From: Bifidobacterium tissieri
Lineage (GTDB): Bacteria; Actinomycetota; Actinomycetes; Actinomycetales; Bifidobacteriaceae
Direction of reading: 5' to 3'
NCBI RefSeq assembly: GCF_002259645.1
Contig: NZ_MWWV01000003.1
Span: forward strand, 62,001 to 126,000
Length of the DNA: 64,000 bases
The notes under the pieces are model-generated. The model worked only from the letters and a program-made list of their open reading frames with translations. It searched no databases and was not told the DNA's origin. The position numbers were made by a program, and so were the translations under genes. Below, in pieces: positions 1 to 9,285 of the stretch; the first letter of the stretch is position 1; each line of letters begins with the position of its first letter.

Positions 1-1
1 C

Positions 2-496
2 GTATCGGTGACCGTATTCATCGTGGCGCTCGCCGGACTGATGATCTCATGGGCGGTCGTGTCGATCATGTCGAACGACTGGTCGATTACGCAGCTGTCC
101 GGCCGCGAATGGCGTTTGCCGTGGGTCTCGCTGTTCGGCGGTGCCGCGGTTCTGGTGCTCATGGCGCTGATGGCGTTCGGCGTGGGCGCGATCTGTCGCA
201 GCACGCCCGGCGCGCTGTTCGGCTACATCGCCATCCTGACGATTCTGCCGAACATCCTGACGATCGTGTCGGTCATGGCCAAGGAATTCAAGTGGGTGGG
301 CACCGTCGCCGCGTTCATGCCCGGCAGCAGCATCGACCGGTTCCTGCAGATGAACGCCACATCGCCAACCCTGAGCGCCGTCAGCTACGACTACTTCGTG
401 CCCAACTGGTGGCAGAGTCTCCTCGTGCTCGTGGGCTGGACCATGGTGTCCGTCGTCATCGGCGCCCTCGTCGTCAGGCGCGCCGACATCAAGTAG
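2..496 (+). CDS. ABC-2 type transporter permease, C-terminal part (5' truncated)
   Basis: The reading frame is already open at the window edge, so the N-terminus is missing. The visible 165 residues contain several hydrophobic segments separated by short loops and end in a basic cytoplasmic tail (VVRRADIK). The pattern of a helix pair, an extracytoplasmic loop rich in aromatic residues (FVPNWWQ) and a last helix followed by Arg-Arg is typical of ABC-2 permeases that export drugs, lipids or peptides with a separate ATPase. The ATPase would lie upstream, outside the window. The substrate cannot be told. Family assignment is by topology and general resemblance only. Confidence 0.6.
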   Translation, partial: VSVTVFIVALAGLMISWAVVSIMSNDWSITQLSGREWRLPWVSLFGGAAVLVLMALMAFGVGAICRSTPGALFGYIAILTILPNILTIVSVMAKEFKWVGTVAAFMPGSSIDRFLQMNATSPTLSAVSYDYFVPNWWQSLLVLVGWTMVSVVIGALVVRRADIK

Positions 497-599
497 GCGC
501 GGAAGGCGCGGAAGGTACGGAAGGCTCGGTGTTCCGATATGGTTCCGAACCGGCTTGACAACGTTCGGAACATGCCTTCCGCGTGTCACATACGGCACT

Positions 600-615
600 T
601 ATAGTGAAGGGCATG
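600..615 (+). promoter_or_regulatory. -10 box giving a probable leaderless gatC mRNA
   Basis: TATAGT at 600-605 lies exactly seven bases before the ATG at 613. A transcript starting at normal distance from this box would begin at or next to the start codon. Leaderless mRNAs are common in actinobacteria. The GAAGG at 606-610 is too close to the ATG to act as a good ribosome-binding site. No convincing -35 box is seen. An alternative GTG start at 583 would lie upstream of this -10 box. Confidence 0.45.
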
Positions 616-903
616 CCTACTTTTTCACGTGAAGAAATCGTGCATTTGGGCGATCTCGCCCGAATTGCGCTCACCGACGAGGAAATCACCCGACTTCAGG
701 GCGAACTGAACGTCATCGCCGACTCCATCAACGAAGTGCAGAAGGTGGCCGGCCCCGACGTGCAGCCCACCGCCAACCCGGTCCCGCTCGAGGCCTACCT
801 GCGTCCCGACGTGGCCGAAACCCCGCTGACCCAGGCCGAAGCCCTTGCCGGCGGTCCCAAGACCGAGGCCGGCATGTTCGTGGCCCCGCGCATCCAGGAA
901 TAA
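613..903 (+). CDS. gatC: Asp/Glu-tRNA amidotransferase subunit C
   Basis: Small subunit (96 aa) of the GatCAB amidotransferase, which converts misacylated Glu-tRNA(Gln) and/or Asp-tRNA(Asn) to the correct amide form in the cytosol. The sequence starts [20 protein letters not shown], the usual GatC opening in which the N-terminal helix packs on GatA, and ends in the extended segment that wraps GatA (about residues 55-96). I chose the ATG at 613 over the in-frame GTG at 583 because family members begin here and a -10 box lies just upstream. It is first of three genes with 21-bp gaps, consistent with one operon gatC-gatA-gatB. Confidence 0.93.
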   Translation: MPTFSREEIVHLGDLARIALTDEEITRLQGELNVIADSINEVQKVAGPDVQPTANPVPLEAYLRPDVAETPLTQAEALAGGPKTEAGMFVAPRIQE

Positions 904-924
904 CAAGGGGAGAAACGAAACCTC

Positions 925-2457
925 ATGACTAACGCAACCGAACTGGTGAAGCTGTCCGCCGCCGAGATGGCGGCCAAGCTCAAGGCCAAGGAAGTCTCCA
1001 GCCGCGAACTGACCGAAGCCCATCTGGCCGTGATCGACAAGGCCGAGCCCACCGTCGACGCCTTCCTCAAGGTGGCCTCCGAATCCGCGCTCGCCGAGGC
1101 CGACGCCTTCGATGCCAAGAACGCCAAGGGCGAGACCGAGGGTCTGCCCGAACTGGCCGGCGTGCCGATCGCGATCAAGGACATGATCGTGACCAAGGGC
1201 ATCGAGACCACCGCCGCCTCCAAGATCCTCGAAGGCTGGATTCCCCCGTACGACGCCACCGTGATCTCCAAGATCAAGGCCGCCGGCATGCCGATCCTCG
1301 GCAAGACCAACCTCGATGAGTTCGCGCAGGGCTCCTCCACCGAGCACTCCGCGTTCAAGACCACCAAGAACCCGTGGAACGCCGAGCACGTGCCCGGCGG
1401 CTCCGGTGGTGGTTCCGCCTCCGCCGTCGGCGCGTTCGAGGCCCCGATCGCACTCGGCACCGACACCGGTGGCTCCATCCGTCAGCCCGGCGCCTTCACC
1501 GGCACCGTCGGCGTGAAGCCCACCTACGGTGGAGTGAGCCGTTTCGGCGCCATCGCCATGGCCTCCTCGCTCGACCAGATCGGTCCGGTCTCCCGTACCG
1601 TGCTCGACTCCGCCCTGCTGCACGAGGTGATCGGCGGACACGACAAGCGTGACTCCACCTCCATCCCGCGCGAGGTGCCGCCGGTGGTCGCCGCCGCCCG
1701 CGAAGGTCAGAAGATGGACCTGACCGGAATGAAGATCGGTCTGGTCAAGGAACTGTCCGGCGACGGCTTCCAGGCCGACGTCGAGGCCCGCTTCAACGAG
1801 GCCGTCAAACTGCTCGAAGGCATGGGCGCCGAGGTCGTCGAGGTCTCCTGCCCGCACTTCCCGGCCGCTCTGGGTGCCTACTACATCATCATGCCGTCCG
1901 AGGTGAGCTCCAACCTGGCCCGCTACGATGGCATGCGCTACGGCCTGCGCGTCATGCCGCCGGCCGACGTGCCGCAGACCGCCGCCAACATGATGGCCTA
2001 CACTCGTGAGGCCGGCTTCGGCGACGAGGTCAAGCGCCGTATCATCCTCGGCACCTACGCCCTGTCCGCCGGCTACTACGACGCCTGGTACGGCAGCGCC
2101 CAGAAGGTGCGCACCCTCGTGATCGAGGACTTCCACAACGCGTTCGAGAAGGTCGACGTGCTCGTGTCCCCGACCGCCCCGACCACCGCGTTCAAGTTCG
2201 GTGAGAAGACCGCCGACCCGATCACCATGTACCTGGGCGACGTCACCACCATCCCCGCCAACATGGGCGGCGTCCCGGCCATGAGCATCCCCGCCGGCCT
2301 CGGCGACGACGGCATGCCCGTCGGCTTCCAGTTCTTCGCACCGCAGATGCAGGACGAGAAGATGTACAAGCCGGCCGCAGCCCTCGAAGCCGCGCTGGAG
2401 AACCAGTGGGGCGGCCCGATCTGGAACAAGCTCAACACCCCCTGGCTGGCCGACTGA
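925..2457 (+). CDS. gatA: Asp/Glu-tRNA amidotransferase subunit A
   Basis: Amidase-signature subunit (510 aa) that releases ammonia from glutamine (or asparagine) and channels it to GatB. The Ser-cisSer-Lys triad is intact: Lys85 in AIKDMI, Ser160 in the PGGSGGGSA loop and Ser184 in [10 protein letters not shown]. The 75- and 24-residue spacings match those I recall for known GatA proteins. The length is normal. A ribosome-binding site AAGGGGAGAAACG lies before the ATG. It follows gatC by 21 bp and precedes gatB by 21 bp, so the complex is made from one message. Nothing unusual is seen. Confidence 0.97.
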   Translation: MTNATELVKLSAAEMAAKLKAKEVSSRELTEAHLAVIDKAEPTVDAFLKVASESALAEADAFDAKNAKGETEGLPELAGVPIAIKDMIVTKGIETTAASKILEGWIPPYDATVISKIKAAGMPILGKTNLDEFAQGSSTEHSAFKTTKNPWNAEHVPGGSGGGSASAVGAFEAPIALGTDTGGSIRQPGAFTGTVGVKPTYGGVSRFGAIAMASSLDQIGPVSRTVLDSALLHEVIGGHDKRDSTSIPREVPPVVAAAREGQKMDLTGMKIGLVKELSGDGFQADVEARFNEAVKLLEGMGAEVVEVSCPHFPAALGAYYIIMPSEVSSNLARYDGMRYGLRVMPPADVPQTAANMMAYTREAGFGDEVKRRIILGTYALSAGYYDAWYGSAQKVRTLVIEDFHNAFEKVDVLVSPTAPTTAFKFGEKTADPITMYLGDVTTIPANMGGVPAMSIPAGLGDDGMPVGFQFFAPQMQDEKMYKPAAALEAALENQWGGPIWNKLNTPWLAD

Positions 2458-2478
2458 AAGCGCGCATAGGAGCAGATA

Positions 2479-3978
2479 ATGGCAGAAAAACTCATGAAAT
2501 TCTCCGAGGCCGTCAAGAAGTACGATCCGGTCATCGGTCTGGAAACCCACGTTGAGCTGAGCACGAACACCAAGCTGTTCTGCCCCGCCCACATCGAATT
2601 CGGCGGCGAGCCCAACACCCAGCTGACCCCGGTCTCCCTGGGCCTGCCTGGCAGCCTCCCGGTGATCAACAAGACCGCCGTGGACTACGCCATCAAGCTC
2701 GGTCTCGCCCTGCACTGCGAGATCGCCGAGTGGAGCCAGTTCGCCCGCAAGAACTACTTCTACCCGGACATGCCGCGCGACTACCAGATCTCCCAGTACG
2801 ACAAGCCGACCAACGGCAACGGCTACCTCGACGTGGAGCTCGACGACGGCAGCGTCTTCCGCGTGCCGATCGAGCGTGCGCACATCGAGGACGACGCCGG
2901 CAAGAACACCCACATCGGTGGTGCCGACGGCCGTATCGAAGGCGCCGACCACTCGCTGGTCGACTACAACCGCGCCGGCGTGCCGCTGATCGAGATCGTC
3001 ACCAAGCCGATCGAAGGCGTGGGCGACCGCGCCGCCGAGATCGCCGGTGCCTACATGCGTACGCTGCGCGACATCGTGCGCGCCCTCAACATCAGCCACG
3101 CCCGCATGGAGCAGGGCAACATGCGCGCCGACGTGAACGTGTCGCTGCGTCCGAGCCCGTCCGACCCGTACGGCACTCGTTCCGAAACCAAGAACGTCAA
3201 CTCGTTCCGCGGCATCGAGAAGACCATCACGTACGAGATCCGTCGTCAGGCCGCCCGCCTCGACGAGGGCAAGGAGATCCTGCAGGAGACCCGTCACTGG
3301 GACGAGTCCACGCAGACCACCGCCGGCGGACGACTGAAGACCGACGCCGACGACTACCGCTACTTCCCGGACCCCGACCTCGTGATGCTGCACATCACCA
3401 AGGAGCACATCGCCGAGATCGCCGCCGAGATGCCGGAGATGCCGCGCGAGCGCCACAACCGCCTGCAGAAGGAATGGGAACTTTCCGACCTGCAGATGCG
3501 TGACATCATCAACGCCGACGCCCTCGACCTGATCGAGGAGACCGTGAAGGCCGGAGCCAAGGCCGCCGGTGCCCGCAAGTGGTGGCTGGGCGAGCTGAGC
3601 CGCGAAGCCAACAAGAAGGAAGTCAGCCTCGAAGAGCTGCCGATCACCCCGGCCGACGTGGCCGAAGTGGAGAAGCTCATCGCCTCCGGCAAGCTCAACG
3701 ACAAGCTCGCCAAGCAGACCGTCGCCGGCGTGCTCGCCGGTGAGGGCACGCCCGACGAGGTCGTCAAGAAGCACGGCTACAAGATCGTCGAGGACACGGG
3801 CGCGATCGAGTCCGCCGTCGACGAGGCACTTGCCGCCAACCCGGACGTGGCCGAGAAGCTCAAGAGCGGCAACATGAAGCCGATGGGCGTGATCATCGGT
3901 GCCGTGATGAAGGCCACCCGCGGTCAGGCCGACGCCAAGGCGGTCACCAAGATCGTCATGGCCAAGGTCAAGGGCTGA
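2479..3978 (+). CDS. gatB: Asp/Glu-tRNA amidotransferase subunit B
   Basis: GatB (499 aa) holds the kinase/transamidase site that phosphorylates and amidates the misacylated aminoacyl-tRNA, using ammonia from GatA. The N-terminal cradle domain has the family signature ([10 protein letters not shown] near residue 20, the Cys/His zinc region around CPAH and LHCEIAEW, and [18 protein letters not shown] near residue 95). The last 150 residues are the helical and YqeY-like tail that grips tRNA. Start ATG follows AGGAG with a normal spacer. It is the last gene of the gatCAB operon. A hairpin at 4094-4126 follows after about 115 bp. Confidence 0.97.
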   Translation: MAEKLMKFSEAVKKYDPVIGLETHVELSTNTKLFCPAHIEFGGEPNTQLTPVSLGLPGSLPVINKTAVDYAIKLGLALHCEIAEWSQFARKNYFYPDMPRDYQISQYDKPTNGNGYLDVELDDGSVFRVPIERAHIEDDAGKNTHIGGADGRIEGADHSLVDYNRAGVPLIEIVTKPIEGVGDRAAEIAGAYMRTLRDIVRALNISHARMEQGNMRADVNVSLRPSPSDPYGTRSETKNVNSFRGIEKTITYEIRRQAARLDEGKEILQETRHWDESTQTTAGGRLKTDADDYRYFPDPDLVMLHITKEHIAEIAAEMPEMPRERHNRLQKEWELSDLQMRDIINADALDLIEETVKAGAKAAGARKWWLGELSREANKKEVSLEELPITPADVAEVEKLIASGKLNDKLAKQTVAGVLAGEGTPDEVVKKHGYKIVEDTGAIESAVDEALAANPDVAEKLKSGNMKPMGVIIGAVMKATRGQADAKAVTKIVMAKVKG

Positions 3979-4093
3979 GCAGTCGCGAACAAGGCCGAGT
4001 GCCGTTCTCGACAAAAGAACCGTCGAGCTGAAGGTTCGGTTATCCCAACCTGAGAAGTGACTGTGAAAAAGTCACGACTCGCTACCATGGCAT

Positions 4094-4126
4094 AGATTCC
4101 CCGTGTATCCTATACGCGGGGAATCT
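4094..4126 (+). terminator. Hairpin downstream of gatB
   Basis: Arms 4094-4107 and 4113-4126 pair over 14 bp with one G.T pair around a 5-base loop. There is no U-run after it, so it is either a weak intrinsic terminator or a transcript-end protector. It lies between gatB and the acetyltransferase gene. The rest of the 250-bp gap shows only a short direct repeat (AGGCAGACGAC twice, about 4175-4205). Confidence 0.5.
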
Positions 4127-4229
4127 GTCATTGTGGACGGAACAGCGCCTCGACGTGCCTCGATGCAGGAACGTAGGCAGACGACTGAACGCAGGCAGAC
4201 GACGACGATAACCGATGAGAAAGCGACCA

Positions 4230-5285
4230 ATGTCAGATACAGTGAACACCGATCAGTACGCCGACGCCGAGGCCATCGCCGAAGTGAAGGTTGGACGCAC
4301 CCTTCCGGACCGTCTCGACATCCCGGAGATCAAGGGCGAGATGGTGCAGCTGCGTCCCGCGACCATCGATGATCTGGTCCAGATGGACGAACTGCAGGCG
4401 TTCTACAATGCCTCGGGCATTACCGGCAAGGACGAACAGGCGGAACGCGCACTGGTCCACACATGGGTCGGTCGTTCCGTGGCATGGGGTCTGGGACAGT
4501 CGCCGGCCGAATCCGGCGTCGGCGATCCGGAATCCCGTCGCACCATCGCATGGTCGGTACTCGCCGACTCCAACATCGACGACGACGATCTCGAAGACCG
4601 CAGCAAGGTCATCGGCATGATCTTCCTGATCGACATCGACAGCTGGGCCAAATCCGCCCGCATCCAAGTGATGCTCGGCAAGGACTACCGCGGTCGCGGA
4701 TACTCCCGTGACGCCATGCCGCGCGTCATGACCTACGGCTTCGCACCCGAACCCGCCGGACTCGGACTGCACCGCATCTGGGTGGCCGTTCCGGAAAAGA
4801 ACACGCGCTCGCTGAGCGTCTACCAGTCGCTCGGATTCATGGTGGAGGGCACGTCCCGCCACGCGCTGTGGGATGACGCCAATCAGCGATATCAGGACCA
4901 GATCGTTCTCGGCACGCTCGTCGACGAATACGATCCGATCCGTTCGCTTGATGCATTCGGCATGCACCTGATCGAAGACAACCCGGGCGTGCGCGAGGCG
5001 CTGGCCGCACGCGAACACTCGCTCGCCATCGAGATCAGTCGTGACGGCAAGAGCGGGGCCGATGCCGAACGTCGTGAAGAGAACGGTATGATGAGCGGGC
5101 TCGCCAATCTGATTCTGGGTGGCGAGGACGACGATGACAAGACCAAGCGCGGCGGGAGCAGCAAGGCCAAGAGTGACGAACAGACCATGTGGCCGTACTC
5201 CAACCGCGACGAAGAAGGAGCCGAACGGTCGAAGCGCGCCTGGTGGCGTAATCTGGGCAGCCGTTCGCGAGGGAGTGATAAATGA
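4230..5285 (+). CDS. GNAT-family N-acetyltransferase with charged C-terminal tail
   Basis: The middle of the protein (about residues 35-225) is a GNAT fold of the RimJ/RimL type: an opening strand VQLRPATIDDLVQMDEL, then a segment IQVMLGKDYRGRGYSRDAM with the acetyl-CoA pyrophosphate loop (YRGRGYS), then the LGLHRIWVAVPEKNTRSLSVYQSLGFMVEG ending that is typical of this fold. A roughly 100-residue hydrophilic tail, rich in Asp, Lys, Arg and Ser, follows and is not part of the fold. I chose the ATG at 4230 because GAAAG lies upstream; an ATG at 4215 is possible. The acceptor is unknown. It overlaps the next gene by 4 bp (ATGA), so the two are probably translationally coupled. Confidence 0.75.
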   Translation: MSDTVNTDQYADAEAIAEVKVGRTLPDRLDIPEIKGEMVQLRPATIDDLVQMDELQAFYNASGITGKDEQAERALVHTWVGRSVAWGLGQSPAESGVGDPESRRTIAWSVLADSNIDDDDLEDRSKVIGMIFLIDIDSWAKSARIQVMLGKDYRGRGYSRDAMPRVMTYGFAPEPAGLGLHRIWVAVPEKNTRSLSVYQSLGFMVEGTSRHALWDDANQRYQDQIVLGTLVDEYDPIRSLDAFGMHLIEDNPGVREALAAREHSLAIEISRDGKSGADAERREENGMMSGLANLILGGEDDDDKTKRGGSSKAKSDEQTMWPYSNRDEEGAERSKRAWWRNLGSRSRGSDK

Positions 5286-5596
5286 GCGCTGAAGATCTCG
5301 ACAACTACGAGACCGATGCGGAACTGGCGTTGTATCGCGAATACCGCGATGTGATCAAGCTGTTCACCTACGTGGTGGAGACCGAACGACGCTTCTATCT
5401 GGCCAACAAGGTGGACTTCAACGTGCGCTCGGCCGGGCAGGACGTGTACTTCGACGTGCAGCTCACCGACGCATGGGTGTGGGACGTGTATCGTCCCAGC
5501 CGATTCGTGACCAACGTCCGCATCGTCACGTTCAAGGACGTGAACGTCGAGGAGGTTCAGAAAACCGACATCGACATTCCCGACGACATCAGCTGA
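5282..5596 (+). CDS. DUF2469 family protein
   Basis: Short acidic protein (104 aa) that matches the actinobacterial DUF2469 family: it opens MSAEDLDNYETDAELALYREYRDV and has the conserved ETERRFYLANKVDF and QLTDAWVWDVYRP blocks. No function is established in what I know of the family, and there is no signal peptide or membrane segment. In many actinobacteria the gene sits close to rnhB and lepB, which lie about 4 kb downstream here. It is coupled to the preceding acetyltransferase by an ATGA overlap. Confidence 0.8.
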   Translation: MSAEDLDNYETDAELALYREYRDVIKLFTYVVETERRFYLANKVDFNVRSAGQDVYFDVQLTDAWVWDVYRPSRFVTNVRIVTFKDVNVEEVQKTDIDIPDDIS

Positions 5597-5630
5597 TTGA
5601 CCGGCTGACCGTCTGGCCGTCTGACTACCG

Positions 5631-5662
5631 CACGCCAGGACCCATTCCCGGGTTCTGGCGTG
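5631..5662 (+). terminator. Terminator hairpin after the DUF2469 gene
   Basis: Arms 5631-5643 and 5650-5662 form a 13-bp stem with one G.T pair and a 6-base loop, followed by TTG. It closes the acetyltransferase-DUF2469 unit. Confidence 0.6.
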
Positions 5663-5837
5663 TTGCGTATCCGGAGGGGAAAGAACGCGCAAAGAATGTG
5701 TGTGCACATCCCCGATGTGCGGTTCGTCTCCGGGGATTGCAGTAGAGTGGTGCCGCTTTTGTTTGTGCGCGAACGCACGAGATTGCATCACCTGCATGAG
5801 CAGGCACCACGAAAACGCATCTGTAAGGGAGTATGAC

Positions 5838-7460
5838 GTGGCAGAAAAGAAGTCGGTTGTGATCATCGGCGGTGGCCCGGCCGGACTGACCGCGGCCTGG
5901 GAACTCGTCAAGGACGGAGGCTCCGCAAACTACGACGTGACTGTGCTGGAGGCCAGCCGCGAATTCGGCGGCATCTCCCGCACCGTGAAGCACAATGGCA
6001 ACCGCATGGACATCGGCGGCCACCGTTTCTTCTCCAAGGACGATCGCATCATGGACTGGTGGAAGAACGTCCTGCCCCTGCAGGGTGCCCCCAGCTACGA
6101 CGACAAGAAGCTCGGTCGTCACCACGACCTCGAGCCCGGCGGCCCCGATCCCGAGGTCACCGACGCCGTGATGCTCAAGCGTCACCGCGTCTCCCGCATC
6201 TTCTACGGCGGCCGATTCTTCGACTACCCGATCTCCCTGAAGCCAGCCACCTTCAAGGCCATGGGCTTCGTCGTCACCATGCAGGCCGGTTTCAGCTATC
6301 TCAAGTCGATCTTCCACAAGCTGCCGGAAGACAACCTTGAAAACTTCTACATCAACCGCTTCGGCCGCAAGCTCTACTCCATGTTCTTCGAGGGCTACAC
6401 GGAGAAGCTGTGGGGACGTCACCCCTCCCAGATCTCCGCCGACTGGGGTGCCCAGCGCGTCAAGGGCCTTTCCATCCTCGGCGTGCTCAAGAACGCCTTC
6501 TCCAAGCTGCTTCCCAAGAAGCGCAGCAACAAGGAGGTCGAAACCTCCCTGATCGAGGAGTTCTGGTATCCCAAGTACGGTCCCGGCCAGCTGTGGGAGA
6601 CCGTTGAGCGCAACTGCGAGCAGAACGGTGTGCGTGTCCTCACCGACGCCACCGTCGTGGAGATTCGTCAGGATGGCGGTCGCATCGCCTCCGTTGTCTA
6701 CGCCGACTCCGAAGGCAATCGCACCGAGCTGACCGCCGACCAGTTCATCTCCTCCATGCCCGTCAAGGATCTGGTCAACGCCCTCGACGCCGCCACCAAG
6801 GACGAATCCGCCGAGCCGGCCGCCACGACCGCCGTCGTGCCCGCCGACATGAAGCACATCGCCAACGGACTGCCGTACCGCGACTTTGTCACCGTCGGTC
6901 TGCTCGTCAAGCGACTCCGTCTGCGCAACACCACCAGCATCCCCACCCTCGGCAACCCGCCCATCGTGCCCGACTGCTGGATCTACGTTCAGGACCCCGG
7001 CTTCACCGTCGGTCGTATCCAGGTCTTCAACAACTGGAGCCCCTACCTGGTGCAGGACGTCGACGACACCGTCTGGATCGGTCTCGAATACTTCTGCGAT
7101 GAGGGCGACCGTTTCTGGAACATGTCCGAAGACGAATGCATCAAGTTCGCCATCAACGAGATGGTCCGCATGAAGATCATCGCCAGCTCCAACGACGTGC
7201 TCGACACCCATCGCGAGAAGGTCAAGAAGGCCTACCCCGCCTACTTCGACACCTACGCGCAGATGGACGAGCTCGTCGAATACCTCGACTCCTTTGGCAA
7301 CCTCTACTGCGTCGGCCGTAACGGTCAGCACCACTACAACAACATGGATCACTCCATGGGCACCGCCATCGAGGCCGTCGGCAACATCAAGTCCGGCCGC
7401 ACCTCCAAGCGCAACGTGTGGAACGTGAACACCGAAAAGTCCTACCACGAAGAGAAGTAG
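5838..7460 (+). CDS. FAD-dependent amine-oxidase-like oxidoreductase
   Basis: Protein of 540 aa with an N-terminal dinucleotide fold (VVIIGGGPAGLTAAWEL, about residues 6-22), the acidic adenosine-ribose residue at the end of strand 2 (VTVLEAS), and a C-terminal FAD block GRNGQHHYNNMDHSMGTAIEA. The overall pattern is that of the HemY/UDP-galactopyranose-mutase-like group (COG1232) often linked to cell-surface glycan metabolism. It is too long for a classical Glf and I would not name it so. Start is GTG 5838 with AAGGGA seven bases upstream. It stands alone between a terminator and the rplS leader. The substrate is unknown. Confidence 0.7.
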   Translation: MAEKKSVVIIGGGPAGLTAAWELVKDGGSANYDVTVLEASREFGGISRTVKHNGNRMDIGGHRFFSKDDRIMDWWKNVLPLQGAPSYDDKKLGRHHDLEPGGPDPEVTDAVMLKRHRVSRIFYGGRFFDYPISLKPATFKAMGFVVTMQAGFSYLKSIFHKLPEDNLENFYINRFGRKLYSMFFEGYTEKLWGRHPSQISADWGAQRVKGLSILGVLKNAFSKLLPKKRSNKEVETSLIEEFWYPKYGPGQLWETVERNCEQNGVRVLTDATVVEIRQDGGRIASVVYADSEGNRTELTADQFISSMPVKDLVNALDAATKDESAEPAATTAVVPADMKHIANGLPYRDFVTVGLLVKRLRLRNTTSIPTLGNPPIVPDCWIYVQDPGFTVGRIQVFNNWSPYLVQDVDDTVWIGLEYFCDEGDRFWNMSEDECIKFAINEMVRMKIIASSNDVLDTHREKVKKAYPAYFDTYAQMDELVEYLDSFGNLYCVGRNGQHHYNNMDHSMGTAIEAVGNIKSGRTSKRNVWNVNTEKSYHEEK

Positions 7461-7579
7461 GGCGGTGAAGTAGGACGGTATGGAACCGTAGGGGAATATG
7501 GTCCGACAGATGCCCGGTCGTCGATATGAGTCGATGTCCGGGCATTTCCGCATTCGGAGACGGTGAATTGATATGACCG

Positions 7580-7720
7580 TTCTGGGTATTACCGGACTCC
7601 CGTTCTGGGTATTACCGGATATCTGGGTATAACCGGGTAGGTTAGCGGCGAAACAGAGGGTGTTCGTGACACGGTTATACCCAGAGCCGGTGTTCATGAC
7701 CCGGTTTGACCCAAACAGAG
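7580..7720. repeat. Inverted-repeat cluster built on TCTGGGTATWACCGG
   Basis: The motif occurs three times in direct orientation (7580-7595, 7603-7618, 7622-7636). The third copy has a perfect 14-bp inverted partner at 7672-7685, and a degenerate partner follows near 7698-7720. The copies can form alternative hairpins with about 36-base loops. It lies in the 626-bp gap between the FAD oxidoreductase and rplS. Confidence 0.7.
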
Positions 7721-7824
7721 GAAGATCGGATTGCTGGGGCTGGCTTGGAGAAGAGGAAAGGCGGTGTGGCCGGATTTCCGAGTGGAATGATTACGAAAAC
7801 CGGGTGTGAGGCGGGTGTAGGGAT

Positions 7825-7864
7825 CGCGAATCGAATGGAATGACCGCGAACCGGATGGAATGAC
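7825..7864. repeat. 20-bp tandem direct repeat upstream of rplS
   Basis: Two adjacent 20-bp copies of CGCGAAYCGRATGGAATGAC at 7825-7844 and 7845-7864, with a looser third copy near 7780. They lie directly upstream of the probable rplS promoter (-10 TATACT at 7885-7890). Confidence 0.65.
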
Positions 7865-7884
7865 CATGTCGTCCTGGGGGCGCG

Positions 7885-8086
7885 TATACTTGAAGAGTTG
7901 TGCCGAGACGCGGATTGCCGCATAGATTCACGTCTCAACAGGTCCAGACCCTAGCGATCGGATCGGCGCGCTCCCCGAGGGCAGACCCGACGGGATACCG
8001 AATTTTGGAGGACAAGCCAGCGGCACGAACCGCGGCCCGTCTTCCCCCGACTTGCGCTGATATGCGGCGGCAATGGAGGAAACATC
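7885..8086 (+). promoter_or_regulatory. Promoter -10 and long structured leader of rplS
   Basis: TATACT at 7885-7890 would start a leader of about 190 nt before rplS. It can fold into a nested hairpin: GAGACG 7905-7910 pairs with CGTCTC 7931-7936 and encloses CGG-attg-CCG at 7911-7920. Ribosomal protein genes often have autoregulatory leaders, so this is a candidate L19-binding or attenuation region. I do not recognise a named leader class. Confidence 0.4.
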
Positions 8087-8458
8087 ATGGTTAATGCCAT
8101 CGAAGCGTTCGACGCCAAGCACCTGAAGCCGGCCGATTCCATCCCGGCTTTCCGTCCCGGCGACACCGTCAAGGTGAACGTGAATATCAAGGAAGGCAAC
8201 AACTCCCGTATTCAGGCGTTCCAGGGCGTGGTCATCGCTCGTCAGGGTGCCGGTGTGCGTGAGACCTTCGTGGTCCGCAAGATCAGCTTCGGCGTCGGTG
8301 TGGAGCGTCGCTTCCCGCTGCACTCCCCGATCATCGACTCCATCGAGCTGGTCCGCAAGGGCAAGGTGCGTCGCGCCAAGCTGTACTACCTGCGCTCCCT
8401 GCGTGGCAAGGCCGCTCGTATCGTCGAGCGTCGCGACAACACCCAGAAGGCCGACTGA
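8087..8458 (+). CDS. rplS: 50S ribosomal protein L19
   Basis: L19 (123 aa) sits at the 30S-50S interface. The sequence shows the family core [33 protein letters not shown] followed by the [19 protein letters not shown] block, then basic C-terminal residues. GGAGG precedes the ATG with a short spacer. It is monocistronic here: a leader lies upstream and a terminator at 8494-8528 follows. The usual rimM-trmD neighbours are absent in this window. Confidence 0.98.
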   Translation: MVNAIEAFDAKHLKPADSIPAFRPGDTVKVNVNIKEGNNSRIQAFQGVVIARQGAGVRETFVVRKISFGVGVERRFPLHSPIIDSIELVRKGKVRRAKLYYLRSLRGKAARIVERRDNTQKAD

Positions 8459-8493
8459 TTTCAGGCTCTTCTTGCGTAGCGCGTAGCAGCATC

Positions 8494-8528
8494 AGGCCCG
8501 GAGTCTCGAAAGAGGCCCCGGGCCTTTG
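8494..8528 (+). terminator. Intrinsic terminator of rplS
   Basis: AGGCCCGG 8494-8501 pairs with CCGGGCCT 8518-8525, with an inner TCTC-GAAA-GAGG stem, followed by TTTG. Confidence 0.85.
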
Positions 8529-8628
8529 CATATCCAAATCGTCATCCCCGTACGGAACCCATACGGAACAGGAACGGGCGCGGTAGAATCTGAACAGCTG
8601 TTCGTACTTCGACGAGGGGAAATCACCT

Positions 8629-9285
8629 ATGACCGTCAACCAGGCACCTCAGACACCTTCGGATTCCTCCGCGGATCCCGAGCGCATGACGTTGCGTGAT
8701 CTGATCGTCTGGGCCGGCATTCCACTCGTCATCGTACTGTTTCTTCGTCTGTTCGTCATCGGCGTATACGAGATTCCCTCCGCGTCGATGGCCACCACAC
8801 TGCAGGTCGGCGACCGCGTCGTCGCCAGCAAACTCACACCACGGTTCTTCGAGATCAAACGTGGCGACATCGTGATCTTCAAGGATCCGAACAACTGGCT
8901 GGGCGAAACCACCAAAAGCAATCTGCTGATCAAACGAGTGATCGGTCTGCCCGGTGACACCGTGGCCTGTGCCGGAGCCGGTCAGCCCGTCACCGTCAAC
9001 GGACACGCGATCGACGATTCCGCATTCATCCGCGACGGCGTGAACCCCAGCGACTACGCATTCTCCGTGACCGTCACCGCCGATCATCTGTTCGTGATGG
9101 GCGATAATCGTTCCAATTCCGCCGATTCGCGCGTCCACCAAGGCGATGGTGATCACGGTCTGGTACCGGTGAACGACGTGCAGGGCGTGGCGTTCGCCAT
9201 CTATTGGCCGATCTCGCACTGGAGCACATTGAACAGACCCGATGACGCCTTCGCCAACGTCGGGGGAGTGGAAGGAGCGAAATAA
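8629..9285 (+). CDS. lepB: Signal peptidase I
   Basis: Membrane-anchored serine protease (218 aa) that removes signal peptides outside the membrane. One transmembrane helix is seen at about residues 24-46. The Ser/Lys dyad is intact: Ser53 in the IPSASM motif and Lys102 in IKRVIGLPGD. The downstream MGDNRSNSADSR box is typical. A -10-like TAGAAT lies at 8583-8588 and GAGGGGA precedes the start. The TAATG junction gives a one-base overlap with rnhB, so the two are co-translated, an arrangement seen in other actinobacteria. Confidence 0.96.
   Translation: MTVNQAPQTPSDSSADPERMTLRDLIVWAGIPLVIVLFLRLFVIGVYEIPSASMATTLQVGDRVVASKLTPRFFEIKRGDIVIFKDPNNWLGETTKSNLLIKRVIGLPGDTVACAGAGQPVTVNGHAIDDSAFIRDGVNPSDYAFSVTVTADHLFVMGDNRSNSADSRVHQGDGDHGLVPVNDVQGVAFAIYWPISHWSTLNRPDDAFANVGGVEGAK

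Noticed and set aside
625..4014. Very long minus-strand open frame opposite gatC-gatA-gatB
   Set aside because: Shadow of GC-rich coding on the other strand; His/Val/Gly-rich, no ribosome-binding site, and the plus-strand genes are certain.
5838..7460. Naming the FAD oxidoreductase glf (UDP-galactopyranose mutase)
   Set aside because: At 540 aa it is far longer than Glf and lacks its characteristic order of motifs; only the C-terminal FAD block is similar.
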